In this document: in pieces, positions 6,630 to 15,694 of the stretch | Layout: every line of letters begins with the position of its first letter | How positions within the stretch are numbered: the stretch's first letter is position 1 | From: Maricaulis sp963975345 | Lineage (GTDB): Bacteria > Pseudomonadota > Alphaproteobacteria > Caulobacterales > Maricaulaceae | Direction of reading: 5' to 3' | DNA: 64,000 nt | Assembly: GCF_963975345.1 (NCBI RefSeq) | Contig: NZ_CAXBGE010000011.1 | Span: forward strand, 70,537 to 134,536 | Translations under genes and position numbers: made by a program | The notes under the pieces: model-generated | What the model was told of the DNA's origin: nothing | Databases searched by the model: none | The model's input: only the letters and a program-made list of their open reading frames with translations

Positions 6630-8210
6630 ATGGCTGACGCCCCGGGCGCAGCACAATCTGGCGATCCAGCCGGTACACCGGAACTCGCACCACGGCGCCC
6701 CGGCGGATTGACGGGGGCTGAGGCTGCGCGTTTGCTCGCCACTGATGCCTGCCGCGCGGATACCTGTTCGCCTTGGGAGGCGTCGCCGATCGGCGTCACC
6801 GCATGGCTTCTCTGGCGCGCGATCCTCAAGGGTTTCAGACCGGTTTGGTTGATTGCTTCGCTGCTGGTGACGGTCTGGTTCGGCGCTCACGTCGTGATTG
6901 AGCGCGGCGGCATCGCCGCGATGACCCGCACCGAACCCGGTCTCGAGGCCCGCATCCAGTCGGCCCTGGCGGCCTCTGTCCCTGACGGGGTTGAGGCGCG
7001 TGATTACTGGGTCGGTCAGATGTCGCAGGCACTCGACGGCGATGCACGCCGGCGCGCCGATCTCGACCGCTTCCGCGCTTGGGCGGTGATTGGTCCCGAT
7101 CTGATCGGCCGCGATCGGCTGGCGTTACAACATCTCGCTGGCCCAGCCGGGCCGGCTGTCTTGAACGCTCGCCTGAGCGCCGCCCCGCCCTGGGTACGCG
7201 ATGACCGGTTGGCGCAGGGCTATCGTGAACTGATCGCCAACGACGCCGCGCGGCAGCTCGATCCACCGCAATTGGTGTTCGCACCGCCCGAGATACTGAC
7301 GCGTCAGGCGGCGGCGCAATTCCACTGGTCGATTGCCGAGCACAGCGCCAATGCTTTCTTCAGCGGCCGGCTCAGCGGCCAGTTCGAATTGACCATGGTG
7401 CCCGGCCTTGTTGTCGGTGAGGGCGGCGATACGCGTTTGTATGGCGGTGTGCGTCAGCTCTATATGCAGGCCTGCGCCCGTGAGCCACAAATGAAGGGCT
7501 GTGAGACCGGCATTGTGCCGCCGCAGAGCTTTGACCCGGTACGCTATGCCTTGGCGGCGCTGGAAGCCGGTGTCGTCGATCTCAATCTGCCTACCAGTGT
7601 TATCCATGACGGGGCGCAGGTGTTGCAGGCGGCGCGCGAATCCGGACGGGTTCAGCCGGAGCTGGAGGCGCAATTGCGCGGCTGGGTCGAGACCGTCCTG
7701 CCACCAGACGAGATTTCCGCTGCCCTGCAGCGCGCGGCGCTGGCGCCAGATTTCGCCTTTTCCGCTCCGGGCCAGGCGCAGCGTCCACTGGCCGGCCAGA
7801 TCGAACACCGTTCCGGTAGCGATACCGCCGCGCTGTCGCGTCTGCTCGACGATCTGGCGCGCATTCGCCGCACATCGTCGGCGATGACAGCGATCCGCGT
7901 CGTCTCGGCAATCAGTGAGCTTAACCAAGCCGATTATCTCGTGCGTATCTCAAACACGGCCGGCGACCGTCTTCTGGCGCTGCACCTGGCGCTCGGTGAG
8001 GGTGTGTTTCACCTGCTCGATTCAAGCGCAGAAGCCCACCGCCCGACGGCTCGATCGGTCAATTTGGCCTGGGCTGGACTACTTTCGACGGCGATTGTCC
8101 TGTTTTTGACTCTGGTTCGGCTGGCGACATCGCCTCTGGTGAGGCGGGCGAGTCGCCTGACAGCGCTGGACGCGCGGTTGTCGCGTTTATTCCTTGGTAG
8201 GAAAAGCTAA
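6630..8210 (+). CDS. Uncharacterised two-transmembrane protein with large extracytoplasmic domain
   Basis: I do not recognise this 526-residue protein. A Pro/Ala/Gly-rich N-terminal tail of about 45 residues is followed by one membrane helix near residues 65-90. A large, mainly helical region of nearly 400 residues comes next. A second membrane helix (about 475-500, WAGLLSTAIVLFLTLV) precedes a short basic tail ending GRKS. By charge bias, both ends would be cytoplasmic and the central domain periplasmic. The central domain has cysteines in ACAREPQMKGC that could form a disulfide. A GGGGGC ribosome site lies just upstream. No neighbour gives a clear function. Confidence 0.75.
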   Translation: MADAPGAAQSGDPAGTPELAPRRPGGLTGAEAARLLATDACRADTCSPWEASPIGVTAWLLWRAILKGFRPVWLIASLLVTVWFGAHVVIERGGIAAMTRTEPGLEARIQSALAASVPDGVEARDYWVGQMSQALDGDARRRADLDRFRAWAVIGPDLIGRDRLALQHLAGPAGPAVLNARLSAAPPWVRDDRLAQGYRELIANDAARQLDPPQLVFAPPEILTRQAAAQFHWSIAEHSANAFFSGRLSGQFELTMVPGLVVGEGGDTRLYGGVRQLYMQACAREPQMKGCETGIVPPQSFDPVRYALAALEAGVVDLNLPTSVIHDGAQVLQAARESGRVQPELEAQLRGWVETVLPPDEISAALQRAALAPDFAFSAPGQAQRPLAGQIEHRSGSDTAALSRLLDDLARIRRTSSAMTAIRVVSAISELNQADYLVRISNTAGDRLLALHLALGEGVFHLLDSSAEAHRPTARSVNLAWAGLLSTAIVLFLTLVRLATSPLVRRASRLTALDARLSRLFLGRKS

Positions 8211-8371
8211 CTGATTTAAAGGCTTATGGCATATTTTTCCTGAACTCTCTTAACCTTAAAGCAATTCTCTTTGCGCAGGATCGGTCTCGTTCGGAAGGCA
8301 TTCGGACAGGATGGTGGCGCGGATGACAGATCCATAAGGATCGCATCCGCCGGTGTTACAGGGGAATGATC

Positions 8372-8644
8372 ATGGCGTTTACCGACGTTGAAACTGCGCA
8401 AGTGCATGAAGCCGTTACCAGCGACCCGACAGGCGAAGATCTGTGCAAGCTGGGTATTCTGTACTCAACGGGCCAGGGCGGCGAAGTCGACTATGTCGAA
8501 GCCCACAAATGGTTCAATCTCGCGGCCCTGATGGGGTCCGAGCCGGCGAAATACTATCGCCAGGAAATCTCTGACCAGATGTCGACGATGGAAGTCGCCA
8601 GCGCGCAGCGTGCCGCTCGCGAATGGCTCTCCACCCGCCACTAG
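8372..8644 (+). CDS. Small Sel1-repeat protein
   Basis: A 90-residue protein with one clear Sel1-like (TPR-related) repeat: LCKLGILYSTGQGG, then D-Y-V-E-A-H-K-W-F-N-L-A-A-L-M-G. Sel1 repeats form helix pairs used for protein-protein contacts. With a single repeat and a short helical tail it may work as a partner or subunit rather than alone. The ATG at 8372 is preferred over the one at 8366 because GGGGA (8361-8365) is correctly spaced only for the second. It is followed by a strong hairpin at 8666-8700, so it is probably monocistronic. Confidence 0.8.
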   Translation: MAFTDVETAQVHEAVTSDPTGEDLCKLGILYSTGQGGEVDYVEAHKWFNLAALMGSEPAKYYRQEISDQMSTMEVASAQRAAREWLSTRH

Positions 8645-8665
8645 CTGATCACCGCACCCTCCTGT

Positions 8666-8700
8666 CCAGACGCTGCGGATTTGTAATCCGTTGCGTCTGG
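8666..8700 (+). terminator. Strong hairpin downstream of the Sel1 gene
   Basis: CCAGACGC at 8666 pairs perfectly with GCGTCTGG ending at 8700. After a T/T mismatch, GCGGATT pairs with AATCCGT (one G-T pair) around a TGT loop. No U-tract follows, so it is a stem for Rho-dependent or bidirectional termination between the convergent Sel1 and hfsD genes. Confidence 0.55.
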
Positions 8701-8739
8701 GACTGGCCGCGCGATTGCTGCCGGCAGGTGTTTCGATGG

Positions 8740-9471
8740 CTATCGTTTGTTGATCGCGTTCGCGATGGCGTAAGACATCGCCTGGTCGAGCGGCAGGATC
8801 GAATTCACATATTGCTCGATGAAGACATTGATCTCGGCCACCGTCGAACGGGGTACGAAGACGATGTCATTGCGGCGCAGCTGCAGCGCGTCGGCACCGT
8901 CGCGCCCGCGCAGGGCATCGCGCAGATTGACGGTGCGGCTCATCAATCCGCCGCCTGGTGCCCGCCGCAATATGGTGACTTCACCCCGCGCTGCCGTATC
9001 CATGAAACCACCCGCCAGCATCACTGCTTCCAGCGCCCCGATCGGGCTGGGTAAAGCGATCAGGCCCGGTGAATTGACCGCTCCACCGACAATGATGTTC
9101 TGCGGCCCAAGCGTCGCACGGCGCACTTCCACAATCGGCGAGACCAGCACATTTTGCGCATAGGCATCGGCGATGACGGTGGCGATCTCGTAATCGGTCT
9201 TGTTGGCGACCATGACATTGGCCAGCAGCGGCAGATTGATACGTCCGTCGGGGCCGATTTCTGCTGTGGTCGACAATTCCGGGGCCGAATGGACGGTCAC
9301 ATCGACGCTGTCACCGGGAAAGAAGCGATAATCCGGGTCAGTATCCTGCCAAGCGAGGAAATGTTGGCCGCCCCACTGCGCCGCTTCGGCACTCGGCGTC
9401 GGTGCATGGCTGGCACAGGCGCCAAGCCCGAATGAAGCCGCAAGGCACAGGCCCAGACTGATCGCACGCAT
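8740..9471 (-). CDS. hfsD: Outer-membrane polysaccharide export lipoprotein, HfsD-like
   Basis: A 243-residue OPX (Wza/GumB/HfsD) protein. A signal peptide ends in the lipobox LGAC, so it should be lipidated. The Poly_export domain starts at YRFFPGDSVDVTVHSAPELS, with IGPDGRINLPLL and VSPIVEVR, and is followed by one SLBB-type domain (NIIVGGAVNSPG). The family forms the outer-membrane portal for Wzy-type polysaccharides; in Caulobacter, HfsD exports holdfast. The start at 9471 has GAGGGA upstream; a longer TTG start (9495) is less likely. The gene is divergent from hfsA, with only 86 bp between the starts. The assignment to holdfast rests on the whole gene set of the locus. Confidence 0.87.
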   Translation of the reverse strand: MRAISLGLCLAASFGLGACASHAPTPSAEAAQWGGQHFLAWQDTDPDYRFFPGDSVDVTVHSAPELSTTAEIGPDGRINLPLLANVMVANKTDYEIATVIADAYAQNVLVSPIVEVRRATLGPQNIIVGGAVNSPGLIALPSPIGALEAVMLAGGFMDTAARGEVTILRRAPGGGLMSRTVNLRDALRGRDGADALQLRRNDIVFVPRSTVAEINVFIEQYVNSILPLDQAMSYAIANAINKR

Positions 9472-9557
9472 GAATAATCCCTCGGATTCGCTCAATGAGT
9501 GATTTCAGACCCGTTTGGATAAGAAAAAATTAAGCGCAGCGAGGCCCTTATGGAGTC

Positions 9558-11081
9558 ATGACTCGCGATCATCACACAAGCGGCCCGAATGAGGCCCCGG
9601 CGACCGGCCTTGGCTCGGGCACGCGCGGCGATCTCGACCTGTTCGATGTCATTGCCCTGGCATGGTCGGAGAAGGGTTTCATCGCCCTGGTGTTTGCAGT
9701 TCTGTTCGCCCTCGGGGTCGCCGCTTCGCTCACCATGCTGAAGCCGACCTATCAGGCACATTCAACGCTGATGATTCTGCAGGGCGATAATCCGACGCCA
9801 GCCACCGCCGGTTCCGGCGATGCCTTCATTCTTGCGCAGGTCATGCAGTCGGAGAGCCAATTGCTCAGTTCGGCCACGGTGTTGCGCCGCACGCTCGATG
9901 CGCTCGGGCCGGAACAGATCCTCGGTGAAGTGGTGCTTGGGGATGCTGACACTGCGGCGCTGAAAACCCTGTCGAATTCCTTTTCACTGGCGCGGGAGCC
10001 CAACTCCTCCGCCATCGATGCGAGTTATTCGGCCAGTTCGGCAACCCGCTCCGCACTGGTGTTGAACGCAATCATCGACGCCTATCTGGCTTATCGCGAG
10101 GAAGTGCTGATCGAAACCGGTGTCGCCGGGCTAACGGTCCGGCGCAACCAGGCCAATGAATCTGTGCAGGCAGCCCAGGCGGCACGTGATGATTTCCTGT
10201 TGCAACATGACCTGTCGAATTTCGAGGTCGAACAACAAACGACGGACACGCTGGTCGGTGATCTGACCGATCGGGTCAATACCTCCAGCGCCAACCTCGA
10301 GTCCGCGCGCGCCGGGGCCGCCGCGATTCGCGACCGGCTGCGTAGCGTGCCGGAGAATATCGAGCTTTATGTCGAGAATGGCATAGACGGGGTCCTGCTG
10401 GATCGCCAGTCGGAACGGGCGCGGCTGTTATCGCGCTATCAGGCCGGCGCGCCCGCCGTTGTCGCGATTGATCGCGAGATCGCGGCCATCGAGACCTTCC
10501 TGGCCAGCGGTACGGCCGACGGGCGCGGCCAGAGCCGAACCGGTCCCAATCCGGTGCGTCAATCGCTGGAAACTGATCTGGCGACCCGCGAAGCCAATGC
10601 TCAGGCGGAGTCCTCACTGCTCGCAACCCTGCAGCAGCAATTGCGGGTCAATCGCGATGCGGCGGCGCGCTTGCGCCAACTCGAGCCGGAATTCACCCGA
10701 CTGGAACAAAATGTCGTCGCGGCAGAACAGGCCGCCGCCATCGTCGCTGGTCAAGAAGCCACCGCTTCGGCGCGCCGTTCCTCGACCTTGGGCGGTGCCG
10801 ATGCCGTGCGCCTGATCGATCGCGCCACGCCGCCCTTGCAGGCCAAATCGATGAAAAAGCTGGGCCTGATCGCCGCCTTTGTAATGGCCGGTGGTATTGC
10901 CCTGTTCTCCGGGCTGATGCGCGGATATTGGCGCGTCTATATCGGTGTACGTGCCATGCCCGCGCCGGCACGCCAGATGCAACCGATTGACGGGGCTGCG
11001 ACAGCCCAAGCCGGGCCGGCGGCCAATGATCTGCCGCCCGATATTCCGATCCTGGCGCGGGTGTTCGAACGCACAGCGTAA
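9558..11081 (+). CDS. hfsA: Wzz/GumC-type polysaccharide co-polymerase, HfsA-like
   Basis: A 507-residue inner-membrane protein. An N-terminal cytoplasmic stretch and one membrane helix (about 45-62) precede the Wzz domain (YQAHSTLMIL). A long periplasmic coiled-coil region follows (about 150-400, rich in Q/A/E/R heptads such as LRQLEPEFTRLEQNV). A second membrane helix lies at about 430-450, with a short Pro/Ala-rich tail. Such proteins set chain length and bridge polymerase to exporter. GGAG lies just before the ATG. It leads a + strand operon hfsA-hfsB-hfsC. The tail carries no BY-kinase domain, which is instead the separate next gene. Confidence 0.87.
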   Translation: MTRDHHTSGPNEAPATGLGSGTRGDLDLFDVIALAWSEKGFIALVFAVLFALGVAASLTMLKPTYQAHSTLMILQGDNPTPATAGSGDAFILAQVMQSESQLLSSATVLRRTLDALGPEQILGEVVLGDADTAALKTLSNSFSLAREPNSSAIDASYSASSATRSALVLNAIIDAYLAYREEVLIETGVAGLTVRRNQANESVQAAQAARDDFLLQHDLSNFEVEQQTTDTLVGDLTDRVNTSSANLESARAGAAAIRDRLRSVPENIELYVENGIDGVLLDRQSERARLLSRYQAGAPAVVAIDREIAAIETFLASGTADGRGQSRTGPNPVRQSLETDLATREANAQAESSLLATLQQQLRVNRDAAARLRQLEPEFTRLEQNVVAAEQAAAIVAGQEATASARRSSTLGGADAVRLIDRATPPLQAKSMKKLGLIAAFVMAGGIALFSGLMRGYWRVYIGVRAMPAPARQMQPIDGAATAQAGPAANDLPPDIPILARVFERTA

Positions 11082-11153
11082 GCGGCGCGTTAACTCCGTT
11101 TGCCGCAAGCTGCCGCGACGACTCATCGAATCGCGACGGATGTGAACCAGCCC

Positions 11154-11783
11154 ATGAATTTGACGGCCGAATTGTCCCAGCTGATCGATCAGCTCGAACC
11201 GATTGCCCGACCGGGCGGTCAGGGGCGGGCGCTGATGGTGATGGGCTCGCGTCCCGGCGCCGGCGCCTCGACGGTCGCACGCGAACTGGCACGGCTGGCG
11301 GCGCTGCGCTCGCAGCGCGGTGTCTGGCTCTATGATCTTGATTTCTCTGACAATGCCCAGGCCCGCGCCGCGCACGCACAAGGGCCGGTCTTCGACGCCG
11401 CGCTTGGGCGTGAGCCCTTCTGGTCGCTGAAAACCGGCACCGGACGGGCCCGGATCGTGGCGCGTCAATCGGTGGTCGCCAATCTGTTTGTGACTGAATT
11501 ACAGAGCGAGCCCGATGCTGTGCAGCAGGTTGGCTTGCGCGCTGCGCCCGAATACTGGGCCGCCGTGCGCGAAGCGATCGATCTGGCGATCATTGATGCA
11601 CCGAGTAACTCCAAGGCACCGCTCAGCCTGGCGGCCGATCTTGATGGCGTGATTCTTGTTGCGGATGCCCGCGATCCCAATAGCGCGGGAATTCTGGCCC
11701 GCCGGGCCGCGATCGAGGCGCGCGGCGGTGTCGTTGCCGGTCTGATCCTCAATCGGACGGATCGATTCCAGAGTGCGGCATGA
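11154..11783 (+). CDS. hfsB: CpsD/BY-kinase-like P-loop protein, HfsB-like
   Basis: A 209-residue protein of the MinD/ParA-like fold that contains CpsD, CapB and HfsB. A degenerate Walker A spans residues 31-40 (G-S-R-P-G-A-G-A-S-T): the invariant Lys of G-K-S/T is Ala38. A Walker A'-like D-L-D is in VWLYDLDF and a Walker B-like segment is AIIDAP. There is no tyrosine-rich tail, so autophosphorylation as in true BY-kinases is unlikely. It probably binds the cytoplasmic face of HfsA. Start 11154 (MNLTAEL) is chosen; the frame is open to 11100. It overlaps hfsC by 4 bp. Confidence 0.8.
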   Translation: MNLTAELSQLIDQLEPIARPGGQGRALMVMGSRPGAGASTVARELARLAALRSQRGVWLYDLDFSDNAQARAAHAQGPVFDAALGREPFWSLKTGTGRARIVARQSVVANLFVTELQSEPDAVQQVGLRAAPEYWAAVREAIDLAIIDAPSNSKAPLSLAADLDGVILVADARDPNSAGILARRAAIEARGGVVAGLILNRTDRFQSAA

Positions 11784-13042
11784 GCCCGATCGCCGCCCGC
11801 GAGCCGTTATTCCTGAGCGTTTTGCGCCAGGCACCCGGCCTGCGTTCGGTGCGTTTTGCCGAAGCCGGTTTCACGGTTGTCGGGCTGTTTCTATTTTCTC
11901 AAGCGCTGATCGGTCCGCTGTTTGCGCCGTCCGGAAGCGACGAGACCTCGGTGATCCTGCGATTGATGTGGCTGCCGGTCTACGGGCTGACGATCCTGCT
12001 GATGCTGGCACGGCCCGGCGCTGTCCTGCGGACTCTGAGCAATAATCTTCTGTTGGTTGGCCTGATCGCGCTGATGGCGGTTTCGGTGATGTGGTCGGTG
12101 GCACCGGACGTGACGATACGGCGGACCTTTGCGTTGGCCATGAGTGCATGTTTCGGTCTCTGGATAGCCTCGCGCTGGTCCTGGCGCGAGATGATCCTGT
12201 TGATCGCCACGACTTTCGCTCTGCTCGGGCTAACCAGCACTTTCATGGCACTGGCTGTACCGGCCATGGGCGTCGATCATGTCGTTCACCCCGGTGCCTG
12301 GAAGGGCGTGTTCTGGGAAAAGAACACGCTCGGCGGCGTGATGGCCTGGGGTGTGGTCAGCGGACTGGCGGCGATCCGTGTTGATCCGAAACACTGGTTG
12401 TTCTGGGCCGGCTGTACGGCGATGTGCGTGGCACTGGTCCTGCTCTCGACGTCGAAAACCGCGCTGCTGTCCTGCCTGCTGGGCACGGGCCTGGCGATCG
12501 GGATCGCCTTGTGCCGGCGCGGCTTCGGCTTTGCCTCGCTGATGATTTTTCTCGGCCTGACCGGCGGTATCACGATTGCGACCATCATGCTGGTCGCCCC
12601 GGTCGAGGCGCTGGAAGCGCTCGGGCGTGATGCGACCCTAACCGGGCGGACCGATATCTGGGGCGTTCTGATCGAGGAGATTCGCACCGTGCCCTGGACC
12701 GGCTATGGTTACATGGCCTTCTGGTCCGCCGAGAACGGACCCGTGTTCTGGGTTCGGCAGGCAACCCATTGGGACGTGCCGACGGCGCATAATGGCTGGA
12801 TCGAGATCGCGCTGGCGATCGGTATTCCCGGCGTCGTGATGACGGCCTTGGTGTATTTTCAGGCGCTGTTGCGCGCGGTCGGGCGAATTTTCAACGGCCC
12901 GGAGACCTATTGGGCGCTGGGCTTTATCTCGATGATCCTGCTGGTCTCAATCAGCGAAAGCAATCTGGTGCACCAAAATTCGCTCGGCTGGGTGATGTTT
13001 GTCGCCACCTCCGCTAAACTGGCTGAACGGCGCGAGCGCTAG
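11780..13042 (+). CDS. hfsC: O-antigen ligase/Wzy-type polymerase, HfsC-like
   Basis: A 420-residue polytopic membrane protein with about ten hydrophobic helices. It has the Wzy_C signature: a periplasmic loop with GVFWEKNTLGG, LLSTSKTALL, and then LTGRTDIWGVLIEEI followed by WTGYGYMAFW and THNGW-like AHNGWIEI. The family polymerises or transfers lipid-linked repeat units. In Caulobacter, HfsC and HfsI are the holdfast polymerases. It is coupled to hfsB (ATGA). Its TAG stop shares CTAG with the stop of the convergent glycosyltransferase gene. Confidence 0.85.
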   Translation: MSPIAAREPLFLSVLRQAPGLRSVRFAEAGFTVVGLFLFSQALIGPLFAPSGSDETSVILRLMWLPVYGLTILLMLARPGAVLRTLSNNLLLVGLIALMAVSVMWSVAPDVTIRRTFALAMSACFGLWIASRWSWREMILLIATTFALLGLTSTFMALAVPAMGVDHVVHPGAWKGVFWEKNTLGGVMAWGVVSGLAAIRVDPKHWLFWAGCTAMCVALVLLSTSKTALLSCLLGTGLAIGIALCRRGFGFASLMIFLGLTGGITIATIMLVAPVEALEALGRDATLTGRTDIWGVLIEEIRTVPWTGYGYMAFWSAENGPVFWVRQATHWDVPTAHNGWIEIALAIGIPGVVMTALVYFQALLRAVGRIFNGPETYWALGFISMILLVSISESNLVHQNSLGWVMFVATSAKLAERRER

Positions 13043-13986
13043 CCGGCACCGACGCCGCTCGGATTGTGGGCCGCAGGCGTGCCGGCTTGGCCATAGAATT
13101 TCGGCTCCAGACCTTTGAACCAGAATAATTTCCCGACGCCTTGTACTGCCTTGTCAAACGCTTTGACTGATAGTTTCGGGCGCAGAGGCAAGGCCAGCAG
13201 GGCGAGCGGGGCGTAAACCAGCATCTGGGCCAGGCCGACGGCCATCCAGAAGGCAATCCTCGCCGGATTAATGGCGTTCGGGCGGGCGCAATTCTGTGTC
13301 GCGCCCTGACCGAAGGCAAAGCTGCGCGCCAGCAGGTGGGACCAACCGGTCCGCGCGGTGCCAACCACTTCGACCGCTTTCGCGCGGGCGGACCAGCCGA
13401 AGCGGGCCCCTTGCGCGGCGAGCAGGGCGAAGAAGGCATCATCCTCGCCGCCGATCTGATTGAGCGCAGGGTCGAAGGGCTGATCCGGCAGTTGGAAGGC
13501 GGCGCGGTCGATTAGTGAGTTGCCACTCCCGAAGGGCTCGTGAAGCAAGCTGTCGGTCGCTGGACCGGCGCGCGAATAAAGCCGCGCCGCGAGTTGGCCG
13601 GGCAGGCTGTCCGGTGCGTCGACCTCGGCGCGAAGCGGGCCGAATACGACCGGGACATCAAGCGTCTGCGCCGTATCCAGCAAGGCACCGAGCCAGTCGA
13701 CGGAGGCGATTTCGTCATCGTCGAGGAAGGCGATATAGCGTCCGGTCGCGGCCGCAAAGCCGGCATTGCGCGCATTGGAAACACCCGGCTCAGGTTCGTG
13801 CACATAAATCACCGGGCAACGCGCGACAGCGCGGGCATTGTCAGCGATACAACGCGCCGAGGCATCGGGGGCATTGTCGACAATGATGATTTCCTCGGGC
13901 CGCCGCGATTGCGCCAGTACGCTCTGAATGGTGACGCGCAGGCCCTCGGGACGGTGCATGGTCGGGATTACGACTGAAACTGTCAT
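13039..13986 (-). CDS. hfsL: Family 2 glycosyltransferase, HfsL-like
   Basis: A 315-residue GT-A enzyme. It begins SVVIPTMHRPEGL, then EIIIVDNAPD (donor site), NARNAGFAAATGRYIAFLDDDE (D-x-D metal motif) and a GGEDDAFF acceptor-side motif. One or two hydrophobic helices near residues 240-270 could anchor it to the inner membrane. It would add a sugar to the growing undecaprenyl-linked holdfast unit. It overlaps hfsH by 4 bp and is the last gene of a four-gene minus-strand operon. The choice of hfsL rather than a second hfsG is inference from synteny. Confidence 0.78.
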   Translation of the reverse strand: MTVSVVIPTMHRPEGLRVTIQSVLAQSRRPEEIIIVDNAPDASARCIADNARAVARCPVIYVHEPEPGVSNARNAGFAAATGRYIAFLDDDEIASVDWLGALLDTAQTLDVPVVFGPLRAEVDAPDSLPGQLAARLYSRAGPATDSLLHEPFGSGNSLIDRAAFQLPDQPFDPALNQIGGEDDAFFALLAAQGARFGWSARAKAVEVVGTARTGWSHLLARSFAFGQGATQNCARPNAINPARIAFWMAVGLAQMLVYAPLALLALPLRPKLSVKAFDKAVQGVGKLFWFKGLEPKFYGQAGTPAAHNPSGVGAG

Positions 13987-14750
13987 TGGCTGCGCCCCAT
14001 TTCGGTCATCGCTTCAGACACAGTCAGGACCCGTGCACCGCTGCGCTCGACAGCGTCGCAAACCCGGGCCAATTGCTCCGGCGTACAGCCCCATTCAGTG
14101 GGCTCGTCCTGCACATCGTGGAGATAGAAGATCAGCCAGCCTGGATCCTGAATCAGCGCTTCGGCCGCTTCAATCGCGCGGGCAATGCCCGCTTCGCCGC
14201 CATCGACGGGAACGGATTTGAGCAGATTGCGGTCGCAGGGCCCACGATTGATCGCCGCCTCGATGCCGCGCAGCGAGCGAAATCGGTCACTCAAGATGCG
14301 TTTGACCGCTGGAGTCGCAACGCCATAGGGATAAGCGAAGCTGTCGAGCGGGCCGGTATAGCCCAGCGCGCGCAGGCCCGCCTCATTGCGCTCGATATCG
14401 GCGAGCAATTCTGCTTCGCCGACGCTGGATCCGTCGAGATGGCTGTGGGTGTGGCAGCCGATCTCATGGCCGGCATCCGCCAGGCGCTGCAAATCATCGC
14501 CATCGAACATCGGTCCGTGATGGGTGTCGGTGCCGGCATAACCGGCCGAAGCGTAATAAGTGCCGCGCCAACCATGACGCTCGAGCAGCGCTGCGCCGGT
14601 CGTGGCCGCGGAACGCGGAAAGTCGTCAAAGCTGAAGCTGACGAGCCCATGGTCGAGATCGACGCTGAGCGGCGCGCGTGCGGCCATCCGGGCCCAGCGG
14701 CGGGAGAATTTGGCGATCAGGCCGCTGGCAGGCTGGTAGGGTGCGTTCAT
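13983..14750 (-). CDS. hfsH: Polysaccharide deacetylase (NodB/CE4), HfsH-like
   Basis: A 255-residue CE4 enzyme. The catalytic Asp pair is in LVSFSFDDFPRS and the metal histidines are in GCHTHSHLD. Motif 3 is SFAYPYG, and the late LIFYLHDV supplies the catalytic His. HfsH removes N-acetyl groups from GlcNAc in holdfast, which makes the polymer cohesive and adhesive. No signal peptide is present, in line with cytoplasmic or membrane-associated action on the lipid-linked precursor. It overlaps both neighbours by a few bases (stop of hfsG at 14750). Confidence 0.88.
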   Translation of the reverse strand: MNAPYQPASGLIAKFSRRWARMAARAPLSVDLDHGLVSFSFDDFPRSAATTGAALLERHGWRGTYYASAGYAGTDTHHGPMFDGDDLQRLADAGHEIGCHTHSHLDGSSVGEAELLADIERNEAGLRALGYTGPLDSFAYPYGVATPAVKRILSDRFRSLRGIEAAINRGPCDRNLLKSVPVDGGEAGIARAIEAAEALIQDPGWLIFYLHDVQDEPTEWGCTPEQLARVCDAVERSGARVLTVSEAMTEMGRSQ

Positions 14751-15694
14751 CAGATGGCCTCCGCAGCCCAGCTGGCGCGCCAGAGTTTTAGAGCCGCCGT
14801 GCGTAGCCGCACCGGCAGGTTCTCGCTATTGGCCACACGCGCCCAAAGTCCGCGTAACAGACGCTGGAAGGGAATGGCGCCGAGCGTGCGGGCGGCACGC
14901 GCTCCAGGCAGCACCGCCAGATGCGGGTGCTTGTGCAGCAGACGGGCGTAATTGACCGCCCCGTCACGGAATTTCTGCAACAGCGAGTCGGTGGTCTGCA
15001 GCCCGGCATGGCGCGCCGGATTGTCGAGATGGATCAGTTGATGATGGCGCGCAGCGCGCACCGCCCAGTCAACATCCTCAAAGCCCCAGCCGGTGAAACC
15101 GGTGTCAAACGGCACGCCGCGCATGACGCTGGCGCGGACCAGAAGATTGCTGGAGCAATAGGCGGTTGGCCCGATCAGAGCGCGGGCGGCGGCGTTCTTC
15201 TCGTCACTGGTTCGGGCGAGGACGGCATGAAGCTGATAGCGCTCATCGTCCGGTTCGATGGTCTCATAGCCGCCAAAGGCCGCGTCGAAATCATCCAGCT
15301 CGATGCGATCGAGATAGGCTTGCAGAAATTCGTCATCGCCGGGCTGCATATCCGCGTCGAGGTAAAGCAACCAGCGGCCACGGGCCTGTCGCGCCAGCAG
15401 ATTGCGGCCGGCGGACCGGCCGATATTCTGCGCCGCGCTCAACAATCGGGCCGGAGCACTCAAGGCGCGGATCGTGCGCGCCACCGCTTCGTTGAGCGCC
15501 GGATCGGGACAGCCATCATCGAGCAGCACGATCTCGATATCGCGCCGTACGCCGATCAGCGGATTGAGCGCAGCGGCGAGTGCCGTCGGATCATCGCGAT
15601 AGAAGGGCACCAGGATGGACAGTGTCGTCCGGTCGGATCTTTGCCAGGCGGTATTGGCCAGTTCGGCGAATTGCGTCTGTGATGGATCGGTCAT
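14750..15694 (-). CDS. hfsG: Family 2 glycosyltransferase, HfsG-like
   Basis: A 314-residue GT-A enzyme. The core is LSILVPFYRDD, then IEIVLLDDG, NIGRSAGRN and LLYLDADMQPGD (D-x-D), and GWGFEDVDWA (acceptor/base motif). The order flippase-GT2-deacetylase matches hfsF-hfsG-hfsH of Caulobacter, hence the symbol. It should extend the GlcNAc-rich unit. The ATG at 15694 sits in an ATGA overlap with hfsF; the frame stays open for another 45 codons inside hfsF but that part is Cys-rich and unlike GT2 starts. Confidence 0.83.
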   Translation of the reverse strand: MTDPSQTQFAELANTAWQRSDRTTLSILVPFYRDDPTALAAALNPLIGVRRDIEIVLLDDGCPDPALNEAVARTIRALSAPARLLSAAQNIGRSAGRNLLARQARGRWLLYLDADMQPGDDEFLQAYLDRIELDDFDAAFGGYETIEPDDERYQLHAVLARTSDEKNAAARALIGPTAYCSSNLLVRASVMRGVPFDTGFTGWGFEDVDWAVRAARHHQLIHLDNPARHAGLQTTDSLLQKFRDGAVNYARLLHKHPHLAVLPGARAARTLGAIPFQRLLRGLWARVANSENLPVRLRTAALKLWRASWAAEAI

